Origin: an uncultured Flavobacteriales bacterium
Lineage (GTDB): Bacteria > Bacteroidota > Bacteroidia > Flavobacteriales > Crocinitomicaceae
Assembly: GCA_946479985.1 (NCBI GenBank)
Contig: CAMLIF010000142.1
Location: 1-8,270 of the forward strand
DNA length: 8,270 nt
Reading direction: 5' to 3'
Shown: in pieces, positions 1 through 4,704 of the stretch
Position numbering within the stretch: position 1 is the first letter of the stretch
How the letters are laid out: every line of letters begins with the position of its first letter
Translations under genes and position numbers: made by a program
The notes under the pieces: model-generated
The model's input: only the letters and a program-made list of their open reading frames with translations
Databases searched by the model: none
Told to the model about the DNA's origin: nothing

Positions 1-222
1 GCAATTCCAATTCTCATTGTTAAATCCAAAGAGCACGATGATTTATTTGTCTGGGGACCGAGACCAAAAGGAGCAGAAGAAGTGCGCAGTAGTTTGGCCA
101 ATGGAAATGCGTCATTCGAAGAAATGAAAACCGGTTTGCAAAAGTGGTACAACGACGATAAAGGAACTGAAATACAAACGGAAATCATCGGAATGCTTCA
201 GGCTGCTTTAGCGAAAAAATGA
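1..222 (+). CDS. Thioredoxin-family protein, C-terminal fragment
   Basis: The gene enters from the left edge and ends at the TGA at 220-222, leaving 73 residues. The fragment begins AIPILIV, which fits the strand carrying the cis-proline opposite the active site in thioredoxin folds. It continues with VWGPRPKGAEE and later LQKWYNDDKGTEIQTEI. The WGPRP box followed by a WYxDDKG stretch is what I remember from Bacteroidota thioredoxin-family proteins of the Thioredoxin_9 type, usually around 180-200 residues. The active-site region lies outside the window, so it cannot be said whether the CxxC pair is present or whether the protein is an active reductase. Its stop overlaps the start of the next gene (ATGA), so the two are probably cotranscribed and translationally coupled. 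The family call is from motif memory and is moderately sure; the specific function is unknown. Confidence 0.7.
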   Translation, partial: AIPILIVKSKEHDDLFVWGPRPKGAEEVRSSLANGNASFEEMKTGLQKWYNDDKGTEIQTEIIGMLQAALAKK

Positions 223-932
223 AACCAGGAAAAAAGATCAAGGCCAGGAAGATTAATGGAATGTACGCCATGACCATGGCTTCTTTCCTACTGATTATTT
301 GGGAAATGTTCATTTACCGGAAAACCTTCATTTCGGTTTTAGTTCCAATTACAGTTTGGGTATTTGGCGGTTTCCTTTTCTTTCTTTTCTTGAATACCCG
401 ACTCGGTTACTATAAAAATGGGAGAACTCCGTTTTGGGCAAAAACCTTTCACGGAACATTTACATTTGGTGCTCTATTGATGTTCGGTTTTATGGCTTTG
501 AACTACTATGTGCCAGTTTCGGAAGTAAAGGAAATAACTCTTAGAGTGGTTAAGACAGATCATTTTGGAGCAAGAAGAGGGCGGACCGGTGATCCGTATG
601 TGATCGCGTTATACAAGAACCAGAGAAAGCAATTGGTTTTTCCGCATGATACAGAGGTTCGCGGCTGTATTTCAGTCAATGTGAAAATCAGAAAAGGGCT
701 GTTTGGCTTTGAGATCGTTGAGGGTGCAGAATTGGGAGTTTTCCGCAAAGAGGCTCATTTTGTCGGCGAAGTTGATAAGTACAAAAAAATCAAATGGAAA
801 GCCGAGGAATATTTCATGAATGGTGATACGAAAAAAGCGATTGCGTTGTACCGACGTGCAGTGAAATTGAACCCCGGTGATACATTTGCAGCGAAACGAT
901 TACGGGAATTGAAAAGAATCAGTAATTCGTAA
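219..932 (+). CDS. Unrecognised membrane protein with three N-terminal helices and a C-terminal TPR
   Basis: I do not recognise this 237-residue protein as a named family. The N-terminus is strongly basic (MKPGKKIKARK) and is followed by three hydrophobic segments at about residues 15-33, 36-58 and 77-98. The loop between the second and third segments is basic (61-75). By the positive-inside rule the N-terminus would be cytoplasmic and the region after residue 99 periplasmic. Residues 100-190 look beta-rich and soluble. Residues 192-225 match a single tetratricopeptide repeat, with alternating small residues (KKAIALYRRAVKLNPGD) and the usual proline near its end. There is no signal peptide cleavage site and no catalytic motif that I can see. 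The ATG at 219 overlaps the preceding TGA, which supports this start and suggests coupling with the thioredoxin-family gene. The gene converges on the minus-strand operon with only 16 bp between stops. A scaffold or envelope role is possible but unsupported. Confidence 0.8.
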   Translation: MKPGKKIKARKINGMYAMTMASFLLIIWEMFIYRKTFISVLVPITVWVFGGFLFFLFLNTRLGYYKNGRTPFWAKTFHGTFTFGALLMFGFMALNYYVPVSEVKEITLRVVKTDHFGARRGRTGDPYVIALYKNQRKQLVFPHDTEVRGCISVNVKIRKGLFGFEIVEGAELGVFRKEAHFVGEVDKYKKIKWKAEEYFMNGDTKKAIALYRRAVKLNPGDTFAAKRLRELKRISNS

Positions 933-948
933 CTGACAATTCGGATTA

Positions 949-1650
949 TCATAATTCCCGATCATGAAACTCCTTAGTCAATTCTTTATACTCATCCGAG
1001 TAAGAACCATCTTCATTTCGAATTGTAAACTTAGAAAGAACTGTTCCCGATTGAACTTTACTCATAGCGAAAATAGTACGGACATGTTTTCCCGGTTTTC
1101 CTTCGAGGTAAATCAGTCGTGAAATAAAAAGTCTGTTCTGCGCGGTTAAATGCTTGATCGAATCTTCGGCCGAGTTTGGCAGAATAATCCATGCTTTCCC
1201 TTCCGGGCTGAGTAATCTGCTGATAGCTGAAATCAAATCGGAATAACTCAAAGTGTCTGTGTGACGCGCCAATTCGGATTGTTTGCTCTCGTTTTTGGAA
1301 CTGTTCTCAAAGAAAGGCGGATTGCTGATTATGGCATCAAACAGTTGTTCCGGTTGATAATCCTGTATTCGTTCCTGAACTATTTCTATCGGCGATTCAA
1401 AAGGGGAATCAGATGCGTTTTGTCTTGCTTCGTTAGCTGCTTCCGGATCGATTTCCAAACCAAGGATTCCCTGAAACAGGAAGCGCTGTGCGCACATTAA
1501 AGTCAAAACTCCTGTTCCTGTCCCAATGTCCAATAAGCGGGTAGGAGAGTCCCAATTGCAAATACTTCCAAGGAGCATGGCATCAGTGCCTACTTTCAGA
1601 GCAGAATTTTGTTGATGAATGTAGAAATGTTTGAAACGGAAGATGGACAT
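949..1650 (-). CDS. trmN6: TrmN6-like tRNA1(Val) adenine-37 N6-methyltransferase
   Basis: This 233-residue protein is a class I SAM-dependent methyltransferase of the YfiC/TrmN6 type, which methylates N6 of A37 in the anticodon loop of tRNA1(Val). The N-terminus has the family's typical opening: FRFKHFYIHQQNSALKVGTD (residues 4-23) resembles the F-x-QF-x-x-x-Q...KVGTDA pattern. Motif I for SAM binding is DIGTGTGVL at 41-49, an acidic ribose-binding loop is GLEIDP at 64-69, and the amino-methyltransferase catalytic motif NPPF is at 110-113. Length is normal for the family. The start ATG overlaps the rimM stop (TAATG), so it is the last gene of an rpsP-rimM-trmN6 operon, an order I recall from other Flavobacteriia. 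The family call is confident; the exact tRNA substrate is inferred from orthology. The E. coli enzyme acts in the cytoplasm on the unmodified tRNA. Confidence 0.88.
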   Translation of the reverse strand: MSIFRFKHFYIHQQNSALKVGTDAMLLGSICNWDSPTRLLDIGTGTGVLTLMCAQRFLFQGILGLEIDPEAANEARQNASDSPFESPIEIVQERIQDYQPEQLFDAIISNPPFFENSSKNESKQSELARHTDTLSYSDLISAISRLLSPEGKAWIILPNSAEDSIKHLTAQNRLFISRLIYLEGKPGKHVRTIFAMSKVQSGTVLSKFTIRNEDGSYSDEYKELTKEFHDREL

Positions 1651-2180
1651 TACAATCCCAAATACATCTCAATCAATCCTTCCGGCGCAGAAATATGAAG
1701 CTGTTTGTTTTTGCGGTCTACCCGCTGGATCAAATCATCTACAAAAGGAACCAAAACTTCCTTTTCGTCCTTCATGATTTGTAATAAAGGATTCACAGAT
1801 AAATCTATTACCTGTTCCAAAATTCCAACAGAACCCAAACGTGTGTCGATTACTTCGTAACCAATAACCTCGTGGTCGTAGAAATGCTTGTCGTCGAGAT
1901 CCGGTAAAATAGAAATTGGCAGATAACAGCTTTTACGAAGCAATAATTTTGCGTCGTTTTCAGTATCAACACCCTCCAGTTTCACGGCAGCAAAACCTTT
2001 GTTCTTCAGTTGAAGTGATTTAATGAAAAATGGGGTCAATTGCCCGTTCAGTTCTATGAACAGTGCATCAAGGCCAGCGTAATCAGACGGATTGGTAACG
2101 TCTAAAAACAGCGAAACTTCACCTTTAAATCCGTGAAGTTTCGCTATATAACCTAATTGAAAGCAATCTTTAATTTGCAT
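1650..2180 (-). CDS. rimM: Ribosome maturation factor RimM
   Basis: RimM binds S19 and helps the 30S head mature during late 16S rRNA processing in the cytoplasm. The 176-residue product has both expected domains. The N-terminal RimM barrel (about 1-88) opens with the hallmark LGYIAKLHGFKGEV at 9-22. The C-terminal PRC barrel (about 98-172) begins with HFYDHEVIGYEV and ends with the usual LVPFVDDLIQRVD and PEGLIEMYL segments. Length matches typical RimM. It lies 15 bp downstream of rpsP and shares one base with the following methyltransferase gene (TAATG), so it is the middle gene of a tightly packed operon read from the rpsP promoter. No Shine-Dalgarno sequence is evident in the 15-bp spacer, which is common in Bacteroidota. 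Nothing about the gene is unusual. Confidence 0.96.
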   Translation of the reverse strand: MQIKDCFQLGYIAKLHGFKGEVSLFLDVTNPSDYAGLDALFIELNGQLTPFFIKSLQLKNKGFAAVKLEGVDTENDAKLLLRKSCYLPISILPDLDDKHFYDHEVIGYEVIDTRLGSVGILEQVIDLSVNPLLQIMKDEKEVLVPFVDDLIQRVDRKNKQLHISAPEGLIEMYLGL

Positions 2181-2195
2181 TCAGAAATGTTTTAA

Positions 2196-2861
2196 TTACT
2201 CTGCGTCTTTAGTTTCTGCTTCAGCTTCAGGAGCCTCATCAGCCGGAGCTTCTGTTGCTGGTGCCTCTTCAGTTGCAGGAGCTTCAGTTTCAACAGCCGG
2301 AGTTTCAGTAACTTCTTCAGTTGCAGCTTCTACTTCAGGAGCAGTTTCTTCTGTAGCCTCAACTTCTGTTGCAGCTTCTGCTTCAGGAGCTTCTTCTACT
2401 TCAGGAGTGTTTTTAGCTTCAATTGCTTTTGCTTTAGCAGCATTTGCTTCAGCCTCAGCTTGTAAACGAGCAACTTTATCACTTGCTGCGTCTTTACCAA
2501 GACCTTCAATTTTGCCTTGAATCTTGTTAGCTTTGTCAGCTTCCCAAGCAGCAAATTTGCTTTCTACCTGGTCAGTAGTCAACGCTCCTTTAGCGATTCC
2601 TTTGATCAGGTGATTTTTGTACAATACTCCTTTGTAAGAAAGAATTGCGCGAGCAGTTTCAGTCATTTCTGCACCTGTACCAACCCAATTTACAGCTGAA
2701 TCAAAATTGATGTTGATTGTTGCCGGGTTAGTGTTCGGATTGTAAGTTCCCAATTTCTCGATGAACTTTCCATCTCTTTTAGCGCGAGAATCTGCTACTA
2801 CTAAATGGTAAATTGCTTTACCTTTTTTTCCGTGACGTTGTAAACGAATACGTGTTGCCAT
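2196..2861 (-). CDS. rpsP: 30S ribosomal protein bS16 with long acidic C-terminal extension
   Basis: Small-subunit protein bS16 binds 16S rRNA and is needed for assembly of the 30S body. The core (about 1-85) opens with MATRIRLQRHGKKGKAIYHL and continues with VADSRAKRDGKFIEKLGTYNP, diagnostic for S16. E. coli S16 is about 82 residues; this protein has 221. Residues 86-150 form a Lys/Ala/Glu-rich, probably helical extension of a kind known in Bacteroidota. Residues 152-221 are a low-complexity tail almost entirely of Ala, Glu, Thr, Pro and Val, with about 24 Glu and a single Lys. The tail is in frame, with no sign of frameshift. It is the first gene of the rpsP-rimM-trmN6 operon and has a well-formed promoter about 75 bp upstream of its ATG. 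No clear ribosome-binding site precedes the start. Confidence 0.96.
   Translation of the reverse strand: MATRIRLQRHGKKGKAIYHLVVADSRAKRDGKFIEKLGTYNPNTNPATININFDSAVNWVGTGAEMTETARAILSYKGVLYKNHLIKGIAKGALTTDQVESKFAAWEADKANKIQGKIEGLGKDAASDKVARLQAEAEANAAKAKAIEAKNTPEVEEAPEAEAATEVEATEETAPEVEAATEEVTETPAVETEAPATEEAPATEAPADEAPEAEAETKDAE
2199..2408 (-). repeat. Low-complexity Glu/Ala/Pro/Thr-coding repeat tract in rpsP
   Basis: This stretch encodes the last 70 residues of S16. It is built from variants of short units such as PEVEAATEE, TEVEATEE, EAPATEE and EAPEAEAE. At DNA level the plus strand shows many near-copies of TTCAGGAGC, TTCAGTTGC and CTTCTTC. The imperfect units suggest growth by slippage or unequal recombination, so length may differ between strains. 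The reading frame stays open throughout. Confidence 0.85.
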
Positions 2862-2933
2862 TTCTGTTAATGTTTAGGTTCGAAACCTGATGAATAATAT
2901 AAATTAACGTCTGCCTAACGAATAAGCAGGGTG

Positions 2934-2964
2934 CAAAGATAGTGAGTTTTACGTAAAATGCAAA
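2934..2964 (-). promoter_or_regulatory. Bacteroidota-type promoter for rpsP operon
   Basis: Read on the minus strand, TTTG (2964-2961) is followed after exactly 19 bp by TATCTTTG (2941-2934). This matches the Bacteroidota sigma-A consensus TTTG / N19-21 / TAnnTTTG in every fixed base. Transcription would start near 2929, giving an untranslated leader of roughly 70 nt before the rpsP ATG. I see no leader structure or riboswitch in it. The extra half-site of the neighbouring palindrome lies just upstream of the -33 box. Confidence 0.82.
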
Positions 2965-2969
2965 TATGT

Positions 2970-3001
2970 TGACAGGTCGTGGATAATGTAGTGACAGGTC
3001 G
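2970..3001 (+). repeat. Direct repeat of the palindrome core, TGACAGGTCG, 22 bp apart
   Basis: TGACAGGTCG occurs at 2970-2979 and again at 2992-3001, where it forms the inner left arm of the 30-bp palindrome; the right arm (3002-3011) is the inverted third copy. The two direct copies start 22 bp apart, about two helical turns, placing them on the same DNA face. The outer copy ends 5 bp upstream of the -33 box of the rpsP promoter. Either a partial duplication of a repeat element or three binding sites for one protein would explain this. Confidence 0.85.
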
Positions 3002-3016
3002 CGACCTGTCACTACA
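2987..3016. repeat. Perfect 30-bp palindrome between divergent genes
   Basis: The half-site TGTAGTGACAGGTCG is followed directly by its exact reverse complement, with the centre between 3001 and 3002 and no spacer. Symmetry continues further out if a four-base insertion (3017-3020) is allowed: GATAA at 2982-2986 pairs with TTATC at 3021-3025. It lies between the rpsP promoter and the HD gene start. It could be an operator for a dimeric regulator or a dispersed REP/MITE-like hairpin. I recall hairpins of the pattern GTAGnGAC...GTCnCTAC scattered in some Bacteroidota and cyanobacteria, which favours the dispersed repeat, but this is from memory. Confidence 0.93.
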
Positions 3017-3021
3017 TTCAT

Positions 3022-3029
3022 TATCTTTA
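3022..3029 (+). promoter_or_regulatory. -7-like box directly before the HD gene
   Basis: TATCTTTA matches TAnnTTTG in all but the last base and is identical to the box before the S46 gene. It ends only four bases before the ATG at 3034. If used, transcription would start at or within a base or two of the ATG, giving a leaderless message. No TTTG is found 19-21 bp upstream; that position falls inside the palindrome. Support is therefore moderate to weak. Confidence 0.4.
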
Positions 3030-3033
3030 CGCA

Positions 3034-3699
3034 ATGAATTTACAATCCCTATTACAAACACTCGAGGCGGAAGTAAAACGCCGTTTTGAAACGCAGCACG
3101 CCGACCACGATTTTGACCATATTCTCCGTGTAACAAGAACAGCTTTGCTTATTCAGAATACTGAAGGCGGAGATAGAGACCTGGTAAAGGCGCTGGCATT
3201 ATTGCACGATATTTCTGATCACAAACTCAACGGAGGAATTCATAACGATGGCGAGCGGGTTGGGAGAGAAGTAATGAATGAAATAGGATTTGATGCCGCG
3301 TTTATTGACTCTGTTGCGCCTTTAATCGACAAGATTTCGTTCAAAGGTTCCGGTGTTGCCGATGAAACCGGCGCACTTGAACTACAGATCGTTCGTGATG
3401 CAGATAGATTGGATGCAATAGGAGCAATTGGAATCGCACGGGCCTTTCACTTTGGCGGTGCGCGAAACAGAAAGTTGTTTCAGGCGGGGTTAGAGCCTGC
3501 AAATCATACGAGTTTCGAGGATTATGCGAACGATAAAAGTCATACTATTAATCACTTTTACGAGAAATTATTGTTGCTGAAAGATCGTATGCAGACAACT
3601 ACCGGAAAAGCGTTGGCTTCAGAACGACATACTCTGATGGAGAGTTTTCTGGAAGCATTTAAAAATGAGTGGTTCGCAACTTCGGAAGCGGACTACTAA
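3034..3699 (+). CDS. HD-domain phosphohydrolase, YpgQ/YedJ type
   Basis: This 221-residue cytoplasmic protein belongs to the HD superfamily of metal-dependent phosphohydrolases. The metal-binding residues are visible in order: His29 in HDFDHILRV, His58-Asp59 in ALLHDISDHK, and Asp124 in RDADRLDAIGAIGIARAF. That last block is typical of the YedJ/YpgQ subgroup, and B. subtilis YpgQ has been described as a Mn-dependent nucleotide pyrophosphohydrolase. The physiological substrate here is unknown; a nucleotide housekeeping role is inferred. Length is normal for the subgroup. The ATG at 3034 is the only plausible start, since no ATG, GTG or TTG lies in frame between it and a TGA at 2992, and the next Met is far inside the protein. 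It stands alone: it diverges from rpsP and is separated by 51 bp from the downstream kinase. Confidence 0.87.
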   Translation: MNLQSLLQTLEAEVKRRFETQHADHDFDHILRVTRTALLIQNTEGGDRDLVKALALLHDISDHKLNGGIHNDGERVGREVMNEIGFDAAFIDSVAPLIDKISFKGSGVADETGALELQIVRDADRLDAIGAIGIARAFHFGGARNRKLFQAGLEPANHTSFEDYANDKSHTINHFYEKLLLLKDRMQTTTGKALASERHTLMESFLEAFKNEWFATSEADY

Positions 3700-3709
3700 A
3701 AAGTTTAGT

Positions 3710-3736
3710 AAATCGGTTTATTTTGCCGTTTTTTTT
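3710..3736 (+). terminator. Weak candidate intrinsic terminator after the HD gene
   Basis: AAATCGG (3710-3716) can pair with CCGTTTT with one T-T mismatch, and a run of eight T follows from 3729 to 3736. The stem has only three G-C pairs and a long AT-rich loop, so it may not work. It sits between the stop at 3699 and the next start at 3751, where a terminator would be expected if the kinase-mannosidase pair is a separate unit. Confidence 0.3.
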
Positions 3737-3749
3737 ACAATTTTTGTAA
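3735..3749. promoter_or_regulatory. Operator-like inverted repeat touching the kinase start
   Basis: TTACAA, a TTT spacer, and TTGTAA form a 15-bp dyad that ends one base before the ATG of the ROK kinase gene. It could be a repressor site or a small mRNA hairpin over the start. The region is very AT-rich, so a chance dyad of this size is possible. A poor -7-like sequence, TTATTTTG at 3718-3725, precedes it. Confidence 0.35.
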
Positions 3750-3750
3750 T

Positions 3751-4704
3751 ATGGTTGAACACGTTGCCTTAGGGATTGATATTGGTGGTACGAACACAGC
3801 GTTCGGGTTGGTGAACAGGCAGGGAGAAATTCTTTTTGAATCTTCTATTCGAACAAAAGAATACGCGCAGCCAAGTGATTTGGTTGATGAAATATACAAA
3901 CAGGTAAAAGCCACTTCGCTATTCCATTTAATCTTTGGAATTGGGATAGGTGCACCAAACGGAAACCTGTTTACCGGGAACATTGAATTTGCGCCCAATT
4001 TGAACTGGAAAGGAATTGTTCCGATCTGCGAACTCTTTGAGGAACGTTTCCATTGTCCTGCTATGCTTTCAAACGATGCGAATGCCGCAGCTTTGGGCGA
4101 ACACCTTTTTGGCTGCGCCCAGGATCTGAAAGATTTTGTAACCATTACACTTGGAACCGGATTGGGCTCAGGTGTTTTTATTGAAGGAAAACTGATTGTT
4201 GGTCACGACGGACTAGCAGGTGAATACGGTCATTTCAGAGTAGTTCCCAACGGACGTGTTTGCGGTTGTGGGAGAAAGGGCTGTTTAGAGACATACGTTT
4301 CCAGTACCGGAATTGTGCGCAGTGTCATGGAATTGGATTCTGAAAACAAAGCCCATTCAAGCCTGTTCCAACACGAAACTTTATCAGCCAAAAATGTATT
4401 TGAAGATGCGAACAGCGGTGACCTGTTTGCAAATGAAATAATTGATTATACAGCACGTGTTTTAGGCTCAGCCCTGGCAGATTTCGCAACATTCTCCAAT
4501 CCGAAATGTTATGTGCTCTTCGGTGGAATTGCTCAAAGCGGTGATTCGTTCGCGAAGAAAGTAAAGCAATACATGGAAGCGAATATCTTAAAGATCTACG
4601 AAAACAAAATTGAGATCCGCATTTCTCATTTACATAACAGGAACGCAGCGGTATTAGGAACTGCAGCAGCCTTATTCTGGAATTCAATATCAAAACACGC
4701 ATGA
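3751..4704 (+). CDS. ROK-family sugar kinase (glucokinase/mannokinase-like)
   Basis: This 317-residue cytoplasmic protein is a ROK kinase that transfers ATP phosphate to a hexose or N-acetylhexosamine. The ATP-binding phosphate loop GIDIGGTNT is at 8-16. The catalytic Asp109 sits in SNDANAAALGE (107-117), and the second phosphate motif LGTGLGSG is at 134-141. The sugar-binding ExGH motif is GEYGH (157-161). The ROK zinc site is complete: His161 with Cys171, Cys173 and Cys178 in CGCGRKGC. There is no N-terminal helix-turn-helix, so it is a kinase and not a ROK repressor. Length is typical. The start is set by the position of the phosphate loop. Its last codons overlap the start of a GH92 alpha-mannosidase gene (ATGA), which makes mannose a plausible substrate; glucose or an amino sugar cannot be excluded. 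The family is certain, the substrate inferred. Confidence 0.92.
   Translation: MVEHVALGIDIGGTNTAFGLVNRQGEILFESSIRTKEYAQPSDLVDEIYKQVKATSLFHLIFGIGIGAPNGNLFTGNIEFAPNLNWKGIVPICELFEERFHCPAMLSNDANAAALGEHLFGCAQDLKDFVTITLGTGLGSGVFIEGKLIVGHDGLAGEYGHFRVVPNGRVCGCGRKGCLETYVSSTGIVRSVMELDSENKAHSSLFQHETLSAKNVFEDANSGDLFANEIIDYTARVLGSALADFATFSNPKCYVLFGGIAQSGDSFAKKVKQYMEANILKIYENKIEIRISHLHNRNAAVLGTAAALFWNSISKHA

Noticed and set aside
943..958. Small hairpin between the convergent stops at 932 and 949 as a bidirectional terminator
   Set aside because: The stem is about five pairs with a bulge and no T-run on either strand, too weak to call.
2199..2408. Frameshift or gene fusion creating the long S16 tail
   Set aside because: The frame is continuous, the tail is low-complexity rather than a foreign domain, and extended S16 is known in Bacteroidota.
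2970..3016. CRISPR-like repeats
   Set aside because: There are only two direct copies of a 10-mer and one inverted copy, with no regular spacers and no cas genes.
2818..3136. Minus-strand open frames across the rpsP upstream region and HD gene start
   Set aside because: They cover the promoter and palindrome, overlap the start of rpsP or the HD gene, show no recognisable domain, and have composition typical of chance frames.
3735..4145. 136-codon minus-strand open frame inside the ROK kinase gene
   Set aside because: The plus strand encodes a complete ROK kinase with all motifs; the antisense frame shows no domain and is a codon-bias shadow.
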